A stretch of DNA of 64,000 nt from Methylotenera sp. (GCA_021732365.1 JAKFVD010000006.1:1-64000), one strand, 5' to 3'. Positions 1 to 12,445 are shown, counted from the first letter of the stretch. A program made the numbers and translations. Notes: generated by a model not told the origin, from the letters alone.

Positions 1-28
1 ACTTCGTATAATGTATATTATGTTAAAT
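1..28 (+). other. dif: dif site (XerC/XerD chromosome dimer resolution site)
   Basis: The site has two 11-bp arms around a 6-bp centre: ACTTCGTATAA, then TGTATA, then TTATGTTAAAT. From memory the E. coli dif arms are GGTGCGCATAA and TTATGTTAAAT with the same TGTATA centre, so the XerD-side arm and the centre are identical here and the XerC-side arm differs at a few outer positions, which is where dif sites normally vary. XerC and XerD recombine dimeric chromosomes here under FtsK control at the division septum. A match this long, in this arrangement, is very unlikely by chance. It places the replication terminus at the left edge of the window. Confidence 0.93.
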
Positions 29-60
29 AGTAGAGGTGCCATCAAATGATATGCAATCCA

Positions 61-570
61 TTATTTTATGAAACGCTTAATCAATTGATCAACACTCAGT
101 TTACCTGCCCCGTTTAATAACAATGGTATAAGCATAATGATGTACAGCAATGGGATTTTGTAATTGCCAAAACCATCACCTTCTTTATCGGTAATTCGAT
201 AGCCAGTTAATAGCTCTGATAAAGTATTCCATTCAGATGGCCAGTGAACTGCTGCAATTGCAACGATTGTTAATATGATGAGTGATATTGTAAAGAAACG
301 TGTAGCTACACCTATGGCTAATGCAAACGCACCGACTATTTCAAAAAAAGTGGCCATCCCCCAGCTAATATCTGGCGGTAATAAGCTAAATGGGAACGGA
401 AATGTGATATCTGCAAACCAGTTAGAACCATGTAATTTTTCAAAACCGGCTTCGCCAAATTCCCACGCTAAAATCAATCTTAAAAATAGCTGTGGCAACC
501 AACTGCCTATCATTTCTAATTTGCTGCATATAAGTTGATAAAACTGAACAAATTGAGTGAATAACATCAT
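61..570 (-). CDS. DoxX family membrane protein
   Basis: A 169-residue integral membrane protein with about four hydrophobic segments (near residues 20-38, 68-88, 92-112 and 140-157). The motif RLILAWEFGEAGFEKLHG in the first segment is typical of the DoxX family, whose members are small quinone-linked or redox-associated membrane proteins of mostly unclear role. It lies downstream of msrP and msrQ on the same strand with a 51-base gap, so it may be read with them, which would fit a redox-stress role; that link is inference. Two adjacent Met codons begin the frame and either could be the start. The exact function is not assignable. Confidence 0.8.
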   Translation of the reverse strand: MMLFTQFVQFYQLICSKLEMIGSWLPQLFLRLILAWEFGEAGFEKLHGSNWFADITFPFPFSLLPPDISWGMATFFEIVGAFALAIGVATRFFTISLIILTIVAIAAVHWPSEWNTLSELLTGYRITDKEGDGFGNYKIPLLYIIMLIPLLLNGAGKLSVDQLIKRFIK

Positions 571-621
571 GACCTCTCCTTTTATAGTAATTCTTAATTA
601 GTCTTGTAATGCAGATAAACC

Positions 622-1236
622 TTACATGGCTTTTATCACTTTTGATTTTGAAAGTGGCTTATATTTAAAATAAACACGTATTCCCAGCAATACTATTAGC
701 ACGACTGCGTAGTAAATAGGCTCAGTTAGATCCTTTTTGACTAGCATCCAAAAGTGCACAACAGCGAGTATTGCAATTAAGTAAACGGCTTGATGCAGCT
801 TTTTCCAATTTGTTTTTAGTCGTTTAATCATATAGCTGTTAGAAGTTGCAGCGAGTGGTATTGCAAGTAAAAACGCCGCAAAGCCAACTAGTATGCGCGG
901 GTGTTTCGCTACGTCAATAAGCAGCTCATCCCACATAAAAACAAAATCTAGCCAAACGTAGGTGATGATATGTAAGCAAGCATAAAAGAACATAAACAAG
1001 CCAAGCACCCTGCGCAATTGAATTTGCCAGACTTGACCTGTTAACAATCGAATCGGCGTCATACCCAAGGTGATGAGTAAAAAAACCAAAGCCCACGTAC
1101 CAGTTGAATGTTCGATAAATTCAATAGGGTTTGCACCTAAATTATCGTTTACACCAAGCCAAATCAGTCGCGCCAGCGGTAAAAGTGCAAATAGCCATAT
1201 TGCCGCTTTAACGAAAACTATATGCTGCTTTTTCAT
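622..1236 (-). CDS. msrQ: MsrQ, haem-binding membrane subunit of the MsrPQ methionine sulfoxide reductase
   Basis: A 204-residue membrane protein of the YedZ/ferric-reductase-like family with about six transmembrane segments. Candidate haem-ligand histidines are visible at H89 (YACLHIITYVW), H148 (KKLHQAVYLI) and H161 (VVHFWMLVKK). The family carries electrons from the quinone pool or cytoplasmic flavin to MsrP, which repairs oxidised methionines in periplasmic proteins. It starts 17 bases after the msrP stop on the same strand, the standard msrPQ operon order. Length is normal for the family. Confidence 0.95.
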   Translation of the reverse strand: MKKQHIVFVKAAIWLFALLPLARLIWLGVNDNLGANPIEFIEHSTGTWALVFLLITLGMTPIRLLTGQVWQIQLRRVLGLFMFFYACLHIITYVWLDFVFMWDELLIDVAKHPRILVGFAAFLLAIPLAATSNSYMIKRLKTNWKKLHQAVYLIAILAVVHFWMLVKKDLTEPIYYAVVLIVLLGIRVYFKYKPLSKSKVIKAM

Positions 1237-1253
1237 TATTTTGCGCGTCTTAA

Positions 1254-2252
1254 CTAAAAGTTTCTATTCAAATCCATGCCCGTATACATGTGTGCAACTT
1301 GCTCGCTGTAACCGTTAAACATTTTTGTTTTGATGCGTCCACCAAATAATCCAGCGCCAATCGGTTTTTCAGATGATTGTGTCCAGCGTGGGTGATCCAC
1401 ATTAGGATTCACATTTGCATAGAAGCCATATTCAGAGGGGCCAGCTTTATACCAAGTGGTTAAAGGCATTTTCTCTACAAATCTGATTTTAACGATGGCT
1501 TTACCGCCTTTAAAGCCATATTTCCATGGCGTTACTAAGCGCACAGGTGCGCCATTTTGGTTAGGCAGGTATTCGCCATACAGGCCAACCGCCAGCAAAG
1601 TTAATGGATTAGTCGCTTCATCCATGCGTAAACCCTCTGTGTAAGGCCAATCTAAGATAGGTGAACGCACGCCTGGCATGCTTTGCGGGTCACTTTCAGA
1701 AATAAACTCAATATATTTGGCATTGCCTGTTGGCTCTGCCCATTTTACTAAGCTTGCCAACGGCAAACCTACCCAGGGAATCACCATCGACCATGCTTCC
1801 ACACAACGCATACGATAGATGCGCTCTTCTAATGGGGCGAGCTTTAATAAGTCTTCAATGCTAATCGTTTTGGCTTTTTTGACTTGCCCTTCAATGCTAA
1901 TCGTCCATGGGCGAGGCTTAAATAATGTGGCTTGAATGGCTGGGTCACTCTTGCCTGTGCCAAACTCATAATAGTTGTTATAGGTCGTCACATCTTCATA
2001 TTGTGTGAGCTTTTCACCTGCGCCGTAAGCGGTTTTGCTAAAGCCGCTTATCTTTTGTCTTGAATTGGCTTTAAAAGTAACAGGGGCAATAGCTGCTTGC
2101 GATTGTTTGGATAATAAAAGTGCCGATCCAGCAGCCAAACCAAAACCAGCTGCTTTCAGAAAATGACGTCTATTTTCAAACACCTCGCGCGAGGTAATCT
2201 CAGATGGCTGAATGTTGCTTGGGTTTAGCTTGGATTGATTCAAAATAATCAT
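1254..2252 (-). CDS. msrP: MsrP, periplasmic molybdopterin-dependent methionine sulfoxide reductase
   Basis: A 332-residue protein of the sulfite-oxidase fold (YedY/MsrP). A twin-arginine signal is seen at residues 28-36 (RRHFLKAAG) followed by a hydrophobic stretch, so it should be exported folded by Tat. The molybdenum-ligating cysteine is C150 in RMRCVEAWSMVIPW, the family signature. It reduces protein-bound methionine sulfoxide in the periplasm with electrons from MsrQ, encoded just downstream. The N-terminal leader before the twin Arg (27 residues) is somewhat long, so a later start is possible. It needs molybdenum cofactor, as do the aldehyde oxidoreductases further right in the window. 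Confidence 0.95.
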   Translation of the reverse strand: MIILNQSKLNPSNIQPSEITSREVFENRRHFLKAAGFGLAAGSALLLSKQSQAAIAPVTFKANSRQKISGFSKTAYGAGEKLTQYEDVTTYNNYYEFGTGKSDPAIQATLFKPRPWTISIEGQVKKAKTISIEDLLKLAPLEERIYRMRCVEAWSMVIPWVGLPLASLVKWAEPTGNAKYIEFISESDPQSMPGVRSPILDWPYTEGLRMDEATNPLTLLAVGLYGEYLPNQNGAPVRLVTPWKYGFKGGKAIVKIRFVEKMPLTTWYKAGPSEYGFYANVNPNVDHPRWTQSSEKPIGAGLFGGRIKTKMFNGYSEQVAHMYTGMDLNRNF

Positions 2253-2404
2253 GAAAATGTCGCCCTAAATATGAACAATTATCGGTTTTAACCTGCAAAA
2301 TGGTTACTTGTTAGTCGTTACAAATACGGCTCCCTTACAGTTATTAAGCCGTCAAATGCGATATTTAATCGATTTAAGTGAATTACTTAACCACTTTTTT
2401 CGGC

Positions 2405-3313
2405 CTAATTTTTTAACAAGGTATCAACCTCAGCGATTAAATCGCTATCGCCAAGCGTTTTTGCCATTTTTTGCGCATTAATTAATAATGTTTGAGCTGT
2501 TGCTGCATCGCCCATTGCAAGCTTAGTTTGTGCTAAACCCATGTTTGCCTTAACTTCATAATAGGCCCCGCCATTTTCTTGGCTAAATTGCACCAATTTA
2601 GTATAAGTTTTTTCAGCATTTTGAAGCTCTTTAGCTGCAATGTATATGCGCCCCATTTCCAAGCTGGCATTGGCGTATTGATCTAAAGTGCCTGATTTTT
2701 TTTGCATTAAAATTGCTTTTACCTGAAACTCAATCGCTTCATCATGCCTAGCAAGCGTGCTGTAAGTTGATGCGATACGCTCAAAGTTATCGGCACGTTC
2801 ATTATCATTGTAGGCAAGCTTCTCACCCGCCAAATAGCTGGCTAGCGCAGCATTAAAATCTTTTGTATCGGCATAAACCTCACCGATTAAGTTATGGTTA
2901 ATCCGCGTAAATTTGTCATTTTTTTCTTGTTTGGCAATAGTAATACTTTTTTCATAGCTGGCTAGAGCTTGCACATTGTTCTTGTTTTCTTTATGTAAAT
3001 TGCCAATTAAAAGATAAGAAATAATCTGGTCAAATCCAGATTTAGCTTGCTTAAGCGATTGCTCTAAGGCGTTTAGCGCTTCCGCATAGCGACCTTGTGC
3101 GCCTAACGCCCTGCCCTGACACAGCAATCCATCTCTGTTATCTGCATTTGTTTTTAAAATTGCACTTGAAATTACGATAGCTTTTGCAAAATCACCTTGG
3201 TTTAAAGCCTGCGTGCAAGCAGCAGATTGGTCAGAAACTTCTGCTGCATTTAAATTAAAACTTAATATAAACAATGTAGTAATTAATTTAGTTAATGTTT
3301 TTTCTAGATTCAT
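2405..3313 (-). CDS. Secreted TPR-repeat protein
   Basis: A 302-residue protein with an N-terminal signal peptide ending near residues 22-24 (LSFNLNAAEV) followed by tetratricopeptide repeats across nearly the whole mature part, for example around GRYAEALNALEQSLKQ and NVQALASYEKSITIA. TPR arrays bind other proteins; the partner here is unknown. It is 40 bases downstream of ligA on the same strand, so some co-transcription is likely, but TPR proteins are not a fixed neighbour of ligA. No catalytic domain is visible. Confidence 0.75.
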   Translation of the reverse strand: MNLEKTLTKLITTLFILSFNLNAAEVSDQSAACTQALNQGDFAKAIVISSAILKTNADNRDGLLCQGRALGAQGRYAEALNALEQSLKQAKSGFDQIISYLLIGNLHKENKNNVQALASYEKSITIAKQEKNDKFTRINHNLIGEVYADTKDFNAALASYLAGEKLAYNDNERADNFERIASTYSTLARHDEAIEFQVKAILMQKKSGTLDQYANASLEMGRIYIAAKELQNAEKTYTKLVQFSQENGGAYYEVKANMGLAQTKLAMGDAATAQTLLINAQKMAKTLGDSDLIAEVDTLLKN

Positions 3314-3352
3314 AAATTTCTTTGCTTTAGTTGGTTAAGTAAAATTGAATCG

Positions 3353-5434
<2,082 letters not shown>

Positions 5435-5448
5435 TTATGCGGGGTGCG

Positions 5449-6783
5449 TTAATTAAACAAACGCATACTGGCCACGCTACCTGGCATCACGCCACGTGTC
5501 ACCATGGTTGCATGAATGATTTTAAGCTGTTGCCTAATTTTTTCTATCTGCAGATCACCTAAAGGTTTTTGATTATCATCCACTAAATGCGCGTTCAAGC
5601 TACTGCTTAATTTTTGTGCAACATTAATCATTTGATTAAACGCTTGTTCGCAATTAGGTACTTTAGGGATTTCTAGCTGAAAAGTGACCGCTTTTAACAC
5701 ATTATTACGCAAATTTTCTGCAGTTAACGCCTGATTGTTTGCTTCTAAAGCGTAAAACAAAGGCAATTTTTGAGCACTCAAATCGTTGTTTGCATAAAAA
5801 TGAAAACGTCCATCTTCATTTAATGCCATGCCGTTTGCTTCAGCTAAACCTCTAAACTTTGTGCCATGAATTGGCGTTTCTCCTTGCGCAACATGAACAT
5901 TGATTAACTGATCCACTTCAATACAAAACTGATCCAGCTCTACCGCTCGTTGCAGCACGTCGCCACTGCCTTGCCACTCCACATGGGCATTTAGTTCTAG
6001 CCCCATATTTTCTACAGCGTACTGAAATTTATTGAGTATATTTTTTGCGATTGGCCCGCCACGATCGGCTAATTGAAGGCTGCATGCAGCTTGTTTATAT
6101 TGAATTTCACTGGGATTAACACTTGATTTCTCAGCTTGATTACTTTGTACCAAGTGCCATTTACCCGCACTATCTAAACCAAAAATCATCATGGGCAATC
6201 TAATTTCATCAATGCTGTCAGCCATATTGCATAAAGCTTGGTGACTCATTTTTTGGTTGGCGAATAACATTGCAGTTAAATCAATGTGTGCATGCACAGC
6301 ATCGGGCAAGGCTAATGTTTCTGGCATCGTGTGCGGGGCTGGTTTAATAGCCTCGACCGAGGGCTTCGCAGTGAAAGATTCACTTTCATTTGGTGCGCTT
6401 ACAGCTTGATTGCGGTATTGGTCTGTAAGATTGCTACTCTTTTCTTCATGGATTATCGCATCTTCCAGCACATCGGCTATTCGCTGAATGGACTCAGCTT
6501 TCAGAGATGCAGTTGCATCAAACACTTGTTCGGGTTGAGTTGCAGGTTGACTAGACTCTTCAAAAATAGGCTGTTTGAATTTTTGTGGCACTTCAGCCAG
6601 CTCTTTTTCAACAAACGCATCGGTATCAATATAGAAATCTTCTGCCAACACATCTTTTTGCGGCACAATAAACTCGTTGATGACTTGGTTACGCAAATTT
6701 TTCTCTTGCAGCCAGTTGTAAATGACAACGCCTGCAATGATAAATGCACCCAGAATAATAAGTATGATTTGTAAATCTGACAT
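5449..6783 (-). CDS. zipA: ZipA-like cell division protein
   Basis: A 444-residue protein with a single N-terminal transmembrane helix (about residues 4-23, LQIILIILGAFIIAGVVIYN), a long low-complexity acidic/polar linker, and a C-terminal domain resembling the ZipA FtsZ-binding domain (about residues 190-440). ZipA tethers FtsZ to the inner membrane. The sequence is divergent and the assignment leans strongly on its position between smc and ligA, where zipA is found in relatives. At 444 residues it is longer than E. coli ZipA (about 330), mainly through the linker. Confidence 0.82.
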   Translation of the reverse strand: MSDLQIILIILGAFIIAGVVIYNWLQEKNLRNQVINEFIVPQKDVLAEDFYIDTDAFVEKELAEVPQKFKQPIFEESSQPATQPEQVFDATASLKAESIQRIADVLEDAIIHEEKSSNLTDQYRNQAVSAPNESESFTAKPSVEAIKPAPHTMPETLALPDAVHAHIDLTAMLFANQKMSHQALCNMADSIDEIRLPMMIFGLDSAGKWHLVQSNQAEKSSVNPSEIQYKQAACSLQLADRGGPIAKNILNKFQYAVENMGLELNAHVEWQGSGDVLQRAVELDQFCIEVDQLINVHVAQGETPIHGTKFRGLAEANGMALNEDGRFHFYANNDLSAQKLPLFYALEANNQALTAENLRNNVLKAVTFQLEIPKVPNCEQAFNQMINVAQKLSSSLNAHLVDDNQKPLGDLQIEKIRQQLKIIHATMVTRGVMPGSVASMRLFN

Positions 6784-6910
6784 GATGAGTGATTTTAAAT
6801 TTAAAGGTTTTTAAGACTTAACAATATTTTTTAATTAATATCTACAAAAATTGTTACACAGCTTAGTCTGTTTTAATTAAGTATTATTGTCTGTTTAATT
6901 AGGGAATAAC

Positions 6911-9900
6911 TCAAGCCTGCAAAGTTAATGCAGCTTCAATATCCACATCCACAACGCGCGAGACGCCAGATTCTTGCATGGTAACACCAATGAGTTGCTG
7001 TGCCATTTCCATGGTGATTTTATTGTGGCTAACAAACAAAAATTGTGTGTTTTCGCTCATTTTCTTCACCATATGGCAAAAACGTTCGGTGTTGCTATCG
7101 TCTAGCGGCGCATCTACCTCGTCCATTAAACAAAACGGTGCTGGGTTTAAGCGGAATAATGCAAATACCAGCGCCAGCGCAGTTAATGCCTTTTCGCCGC
7201 CCGATAATAATTGAATCGTGGTATTTTTTTTGCCTGGAGGCTGTGCAAATACTTGTAATCCAGTATCTAAAATCTCATCGCCTAGCAGCTCCAACCTTGC
7301 CTGCCCACCGCCAAATAGGGTTGCAAACAGTTCACCAAAATGCTGATTGGCAGTATTAAAAGTATGCATCAATTTATCGCGCGTTTCACGGTCAATCTTG
7401 CGAATCGCATCTTCAAGCGTGTCGGTCGCTTGCCTTAAATCCAGCATCTGGCTATCCAAATAAGTTTTGCGTTCGGTTTCTGTATTCAGTTCTTGAATCG
7501 CCGCCAAGTTAACTGCGCCCAAGGCATTAATTTCTTGCTGGATTTGGCTGGATTTACGCACCAAATCACTCACTTTAGCTTGTTCGCTCAAACTAGCTGC
7601 CAACACTATTTCGTCTTGTCCATTTTCAAGTAAACCTGCTTGGCATTGTTCAAAAGTCAGACGTGCTTCTTGCTCATTTAGGCGGTGCTGTTCTAAATGA
7701 TCACGCAAAGGATGCAACTGTTGTTCGTTTTGCATGCGGGCACGCTCAAAGTTCTGCAAATTCAGCTCTTGCTCTGCTAAGTGGTTACGGGCATTAACCA
7801 GCCCAGCTTCACGATTTTGTTTCGTATCGATTGCCAAAACAAGGTTGGCTTTTAAAGTATCCATCGGTGTGAGTAATAATGTCTGTTCAACCTCTTTTCG
7901 ACGTAACTCAATCGCGGTTTTCTCTTCAAAATATGCATTAAGTTTATTATTTAAATCACTGATTTTATTATTTATTAACTTTAAATTAAAACCAGATTCT
8001 TGATGATTTTTTTCCGCTTGTGCTATTGCCTCACGCGATACAAAATAGGCTTGCTCTGCTAATTGTTTAGCCGTTGCATCATTATTTTTAGCCAAAGTTA
8101 ATGCATTAACTTGTGCAACTGTCGCGTCTTGCAATGCCTGTTTGCTGCGTTTATCATGCATTAACTGCGCTAATTTTTGCTTAGTAGCAGCCAAATCCAT
8201 CTGAATACTTTTTTCACGCTCAAGCGCATTTTGTCGCGCCTGTTGTAATTGCGCTAACTTAAGTTGCATTTGGTGTTGGTGTTGTGTTGCCTGTCTCAGT
8301 TCTGTGTTTTCTTGTTGTTGCTGTTGGCGCACAAGCTGCAATTGGTTCTCTATATTTTTTAACGATGCATCAATTGCGCTCAAATTGTTTATCAGGGTTG
8401 GCTGATTTTGTTTAAGTAAATCTAATTGCGCTTGTCTTTCTAGTACCCCATGCAAGTTAGATTGCGTACTGTGATACGAAACACTGTAGCGACTAAATAT
8501 ATCGCCATGCTGATTCACTAACGTTTCACCAAGTTGAAGCTTACTGATAACAGTTTCTGCCGAATCTTCTGAAAATAGCAAATAAGTGCCTTGTAACCAA
8601 TCTGCCAATACTGGTTTCAGCTCGGCATCACATTCTTCTATCATCTGAATAAGTGGCGTCAAGTTGTTATCATTAGCCAATAGTTTCACTTCAGCTTGAT
8701 GGTCAAATCCCAGTACCAAAGCGCTTGGCGGCCTTTGCTCAGATTGACTATCGTATACACTTTTATTTGCAATCAGCGCATTTAATTTAGCACCCAAAAC
8801 TGACTCTACTGCCACGCGCCAATCGGCATTGATTTTGATTTTTTGCCATAAATAAGCGCTGTTTTTTAAGCCAGCTCTTGCTAACCAATCATTTAACTTG
8901 CTTTCAGAATGCAGAGACTGCTGCATTTTTTGCAATGAATGCATCTCAGCATCCGCTTGATTTAATGAGCGCTGCGCCGTATTTTGCGAGTCGCGCAATT
9001 GGGTTATTTGGGCCTGAAGCGCCGTTTCATTTGCGCGCTGGCCTTGTAGATTCTTTTCAATTGTCACAACTAAGCTCTGCGCTTGCTGCAAGCTAATTTC
9101 AGTCGTAATAAGCTCAGATTCATTAGGTAACGCTAACCTTGATAACTCACCTTCAAATCGCTGTATACGCTGTTGATTTTCTTGAATATTTTGGATAATA
9201 AATTGAATATTGTTGCGCTCAACTATAATACGTTGATTGGCTTCGTTCAGTGCCTGATGGCTTGTTTGTGCTAGCGTTGTTGCTGCTTTTAATAAAGATT
9301 CTTTTTCTGGCAATGTGAGTTTTAGTGCAGCTAACGCGGCATTTGATTCTTGCTCATTCGCTTGCGCAAGCGCTAAATCAATATTCAATTGCGCTAAATT
9401 TTGTTGTAAAGCTTCGCTATTACTAGCATTACGCTCTAGTGATTGCGCCAGCTGTTGTAGCTGCTGCGCCATACGTTCGCGCGCTTCAGTATTCTGCTTA
9501 ACCTGATTTTCTAAACTTGATACCTCTGCGTTAGCTTCATAGTAAGCGGCTTGTGCCGTATTGATGCCTTCTGAAGCAGCATAATGCGCTTGGCGGCTTA
9601 ACTCTAATTCAGACTCGCTTTTGCGCAGTGCTGCCATCTGCGCTTCTAGCTGATTAACCAATTGCTCAACCAGCAATTTAGCTTTCTCCCAGCTACGGCT
9701 GGCATCCCGCTTCTTTAATAACCACAATTGTCCTTCTGCCAGCTTGTATGATGCCTGCAAGGCATGATATTGCTGTGTCACCATGGCTTGTGATTCCAGC
9801 TTGGTAATTTGCTTTTGTAGTTCGCGGCAAATATCTTCTACTCTAGTCAAGTTTTCACGCGTATCGCGTAGCCGCAATTCTGTTTCGCGGCGGCGCTCTT

Positions 9901-10420
9901 TATATTTGCTGATGCCAGCCGCCTCTTCTAAAAATATGCGCAACTCTTCTGGCTTGGCTTCTACAATACGCGAAATGGTGTTTTGGCCAATGATTGCGTA
10001 AGCTCGGCCACCTAAGCCTGTACCCAGAAATAAATCTGCTACATCACGTCTGCGTACTGCGCTGTTGTTGATGTAGTAAGTAGAGCCCTTTTCGCGCTCA
10101 ATTACCCGCTTAACAGAAATCTCCGCATACTGGCTCCAAGCACCTGCTGCCCCGCCCAAGCTATTATCAAAAATAAGTTCTACCGAAGCCCTAGATATTG
10201 GCTTTCGGTTGCCAGAGCCGTTAAAAATCACGGCATCCATGGCATCTGCGCGCATTTCCTTGGCAGAAGATTCACCCAAAACCCAGCGCACCGATTCCAT
10301 CACATTGGATTTGCCGCAGCCATTGGGGCCAACAACCCCTACTCGCTGACCATGCAAATGAATGGTGGTAGGGTCTACAAACGATTTAAAGCCAGCTAGT
10401 TTTAAGTGAGTTAAGCGCAA
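6911..10420 (-). CDS. smc: SMC chromosome-partition ATPase
   Basis: An 1169-residue SMC protein. Walker A (GPNGCGKSN) lies at residues 31-39, long coiled coils follow on either side of a hinge near residues 500-650, and the C-terminal head carries the signature [18 protein letters not shown] and Walker B with [15 protein letters not shown] with kleisin partners compacts and segregates the chromosome. It is the first gene of smc-zipA-ligA, with 127 bases before zipA that may hold a separate zipA promoter. The kleisin genes scpA and scpB are not in this window. Confidence 0.98.
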   Translation of the reverse strand: MRLTHLKLAGFKSFVDPTTIHLHGQRVGVVGPNGCGKSNVMESVRWVLGESSAKEMRADAMDAVIFNGSGNRKPISRASVELIFDNSLGGAAGAWSQYAEISVKRVIEREKGSTYYINNSAVRRRDVADLFLGTGLGGRAYAIIGQNTISRIVEAKPEELRIFLEEAAGISKYKERRRETELRLRDTRENLTRVEDICRELQKQITKLESQAMVTQQYHALQASYKLAEGQLWLLKKRDASRSWEKAKLLVEQLVNQLEAQMAALRKSESELELSRQAHYAASEGINTAQAAYYEANAEVSSLENQVKQNTEARERMAQQLQQLAQSLERNASNSEALQQNLAQLNIDLALAQANEQESNAALAALKLTLPEKESLLKAATTLAQTSHQALNEANQRIIVERNNIQFIIQNIQENQQRIQRFEGELSRLALPNESELITTEISLQQAQSLVVTIEKNLQGQRANETALQAQITQLRDSQNTAQRSLNQADAEMHSLQKMQQSLHSESKLNDWLARAGLKNSAYLWQKIKINADWRVAVESVLGAKLNALIANKSVYDSQSEQRPPSALVLGFDHQAEVKLLANDNNLTPLIQMIEECDAELKPVLADWLQGTYLLFSEDSAETVISKLQLGETLVNQHGDIFSRYSVSYHSTQSNLHGVLERQAQLDLLKQNQPTLINNLSAIDASLKNIENQLQLVRQQQQQENTELRQATQHQHQMQLKLAQLQQARQNALEREKSIQMDLAATKQKLAQLMHDKRSKQALQDATVAQVNALTLAKNNDATAKQLAEQAYFVSREAIAQAEKNHQESGFNLKLINNKISDLNNKLNAYFEEKTAIELRRKEVEQTLLLTPMDTLKANLVLAIDTKQNREAGLVNARNHLAEQELNLQNFERARMQNEQQLHPLRDHLEQHRLNEQEARLTFEQCQAGLLENGQDEIVLAASLSEQAKVSDLVRKSSQIQQEINALGAVNLAAIQELNTETERKTYLDSQMLDLRQATDTLEDAIRKIDRETRDKLMHTFNTANQHFGELFATLFGGGQARLELLGDEILDTGLQVFAQPPGKKNTTIQLLSGGEKALTALALVFALFRLNPAPFCLMDEVDAPLDDSNTERFCHMVKKMSENTQFLFVSHNKITMEMAQQLIGVTMQESGVSRVVDVDIEAALTLQA

Positions 10421-10491
10421 AAGATTGTTTTATTATATTTAGGGCTTTATATGATGAGATGACACGTTTTATAATATCGCTATTATTTGAT

Positions 10492-10968
10492 ATGAATGCC
10501 AATATGTCTAGCACCAACTTACACGATAGCGTTACCTTATTGGGCGACTTAAGCGCGCAGCCTTCTAAAACGCTAGAAACCTTCCCGAATCCAAACCCTA
10601 ATCGCGATTTTCATATCCACATGGAAATCCCCGAGTTTACTTGTTTGTGTCCTAAAACGGGCCAGCCCGATTTTGCGGTGATTTATTTAGATTACATTCC
10701 AGACCAGCTTTGCGTTGAGCTTAAAAGCTTAAAGCTATATACCGTCTCATTTAGAAACGAAGGCTGCTTCCATGAAGCAGTGACTAATCGCATACTGGAT
10801 GACCTAGTCACGGCAACCCAGCCAAAATTTATGCGCGTAACCGCTAAGTTTTATGTGCGTGGCGGTATTTTTACTAATGTGGTGGCAGAACATCGCCAAA
10901 CTGGCTGGCAACCGCTACCAAGAGTTGATTTGCTGGCATTTGAATCACAAAGCAATATACGTGGCTAA
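10492..10968 (+). CDS. queF: NADPH-dependent preQ0 reductase QueF (short type)
   Basis: The enzyme reduces 7-cyano-7-deazaguanine (preQ0) to preQ1 in queuosine biosynthesis. From the start chosen here (158 residues) the catalytic cysteine is C53 in CPKTGQPDF with the conserved Asp at residue 60, and the QueF motif ELKSLKLY covers residues 76-83. The size matches the short, unimodular YkvM type. The open frame also has an ATG at 10459, but a TATAAT hexamer at 10470-10475 suggests transcription starts after it; ATG codons at 10492 and 10504 are both possible. It is divergent from smc. Confidence 0.93.
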   Translation: MNANMSSTNLHDSVTLLGDLSAQPSKTLETFPNPNPNRDFHIHMEIPEFTCLCPKTGQPDFAVIYLDYIPDQLCVELKSLKLYTVSFRNEGCFHEAVTNRILDDLVTATQPKFMRVTAKFYVRGGIFTNVVAEHRQTGWQPLPRVDLLAFESQSNIRG

Positions 10969-11017
10969 ATTTAGGCAATATTTATCGCTAGAAATACGCC
11001 TAAATGCCAACTAGTCG

Positions 11018-11046
11018 TTGACAATTGTTCTGTGCATCTTTAATAT
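11018..11046 (+). promoter_or_regulatory. Sigma-70-type promoter for tRNA-Ala
   Basis: A perfect -35 hexamer TTGACA (11018-11023), a 17-base spacer and a -10 hexamer TAATAT (11041-11046) sit about 64 bases upstream of the tRNA-Ala gene. Consensus hexamers with ideal spacing are expected for stable RNA genes. The call is from sequence only. Confidence 0.75.
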
Positions 11047-11109
11047 TGCGCCTCTTCGATTGATACACAATATGTATATCACATCGAAACCCAAATTGGT
11101 GGTAGTAAT

Positions 11110-11185
<76 letters not shown>

Positions 11186-11284
11186 AAAACCTTGTTGAAA
11201 ATGCTGTTAAGTTAAAATTTTCTTAAAGAATTTCATCAAATTGTAGTAAAATGCTGTTGTTGTAAATTAAGTAGCAATTCTTAG

Positions 11285-11360
11285 GTCCCCATCGTCTAGA
11301 GGCCTAGGACACCTCCCTTTCACGGAGGCGACCGGGGTTCGAATCCCCGTGGGGACGCCA
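11285..11360 (+). tRNA. tRNA-Glu (anticodon TTC)
   Basis: A 76-base cloverleaf with encoded CCA. The acceptor arm GTCCCCA pairs with TGGGGAC, the discriminator is G, and the anticodon stem CCTCC/GGAGG closes the loop CTTTCAC with anticodon TTC. It follows tRNA-Ala by about 100 bases. An 11-base repeat AAAATGCTGTT at 11198-11208 and 11248-11258 lies between the two tRNAs; a -10-like TAAAAT at 11247-11252 overlaps its second copy. Confidence 0.97.
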
Positions 11361-11423
11361 GTTTAAACTCTAATTTGAGTTGATAATAATTGGCAAATAA
11401 AACAGTTAAGTTTTAATCAATGT

Positions 11424-11458
11424 AGCCAGCATATCTCTAATGATGTACTGGCTTTTTT
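11424..11458 (+). terminator. Probable Rho-independent terminator after tRNA-Glu
   Basis: AGCCAG (11424-11429) pairs with CTGGCT (11448-11453) across an 18-base loop and runs directly into six T residues. The stem is short and the loop large, but the position, just past the tRNA pair and ahead of the convergent LysR gene, fits. Confidence 0.55.
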
Positions 11459-11490
11459 GTATACATACCACCTGTATTTTCACGTAGTTA

Positions 11491-12402
11491 TCAATCGGTT
11501 GCATTCAGTTTTATCTCAGCTAATGTTTTGACTAAAAAATCAAATACAACGCGCACACGTTCGGCCACTGGCCCGCGTTGTGGCCTGTACACATATATGC
11601 CCCACGGCGCTGGTGCTTGGTCTTGTAGTACGGGGATTAACTGCCCGCTTTTAATATATTTTTCGCATAAAAAATCTGCTAACTGCGCATAACCAATTCC
11701 AGCCAATACCGCGCCTAGTTCAGCTTCTGGGTCGTCAGTAATAAAGCTTGGGGCTGTTGGAAAGCAATCGGGTGCGTTTGCAAAAGACCACGGCCACATT
11801 CTGCCTGTGTTTTGGTCAATTAAGCCTGTATATGGCATGCGACATAAATCATCAATAGTATTGAGCAGCCCCGTTTTTGCTACAAGCTCGGGTGAGCCTA
11901 CAATATAAAACTTTACCTCATTGACTCGCCTAGCCACGTTGCGATTATTGCTAAAAAAGCCAACACGCACACCTATATCCATTTGGTCAGCGACTACGTT
12001 ATCAATTAAATCTGAAAACCTTAAGTCAAATTGAATGCTAGGATGCTGCTTTAAAAAATCGGTGAGTGCTGGTAATAAGTAGTGTCGGCCTAAAGAATTA
12101 GGCATTGTGATTCTGACTAAACCCTCTATTTGTTGGGGTTTGATGCTTTTATTGGATTGAAATAGCGTGTCTATCCCATCAATCAGGCTTTCGCATTGAT
12201 GGGCGATTTGCTTACCAAATTCGGTAATAGTCGTATTGCGTGTGCTTCTGTAAAACAGCGGTTCGCCCAAGCGCTCTTCAAGCTCTTTGATGGCACGTGT
12301 AACAGATTGTGGCGATATGCCAAGCCTGACCGAGGCTTCTTTAAAATTAGCAGATTCTGCTACGACTTTAAAAATACGCAGCATTTCAAGTTGATTTTGC
12401 AT
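11491..12402 (-). CDS. LysR-family transcriptional regulator
   Basis: A 303-residue LysR regulator with an N-terminal winged helix-turn-helix (about residues 3-60, FKEASVRLGISPQSVTRAIKEL) and a periplasmic-binding-like effector domain after about residue 90. It is transcribed away from the iorA/iorB-like genes and a perfect inverted repeat lies in the shared intergenic region, so it probably controls itself and that operon, with an unknown aromatic or aldehyde effector. The target assignment is inference from divergence and the repeat. Confidence 0.92.
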   Translation of the reverse strand: MQNQLEMLRIFKVVAESANFKEASVRLGISPQSVTRAIKELEERLGEPLFYRSTRNTTITEFGKQIAHQCESLIDGIDTLFQSNKSIKPQQIEGLVRITMPNSLGRHYLLPALTDFLKQHPSIQFDLRFSDLIDNVVADQMDIGVRVGFFSNNRNVARRVNEVKFYIVGSPELVAKTGLLNTIDDLCRMPYTGLIDQNTGRMWPWSFANAPDCFPTAPSFITDDPEAELGAVLAGIGYAQLADFLCEKYIKSGQLIPVLQDQAPAPWGIYVYRPQRGPVAERVRVVFDFLVKTLAEIKLNATD

Positions 12403-12416
12403 TATGTAGTTAATCC

Positions 12417-12445
12417 ATAATTTGGAATTATCAATTCCAAATTAT
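12417..12445. promoter_or_regulatory. Perfect 13-bp inverted repeat, likely LysR operator
   Basis: ATAATTTGGAATT (12417-12429), spacer ATC, and AATTCCAAATTAT (12433-12445) are exact inverted copies. The repeat begins 14 bases upstream of the LysR start codon and contains T-N11-A-type spacing, the classic LysR recognition form. A second small palindrome, CCATATTATGG, follows at 12447-12457 and shares the CCATA sequence found at the left edge of the first. Confidence 0.7.

Noticed and set aside
1..16. Sixteen-base identity to one side of phage P1 loxP
   Set aside because: The remaining bases follow dif, not the loxP right arm, and the whole 28 bases fit a bacterial dif, so no engineered or phage site is claimed.
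2374..2400. Hairpin and T-run between the TPR gene and msrP
   Set aside because: The T-run lies on the plus strand while both flanking genes are on the minus strand, so it cannot terminate them.
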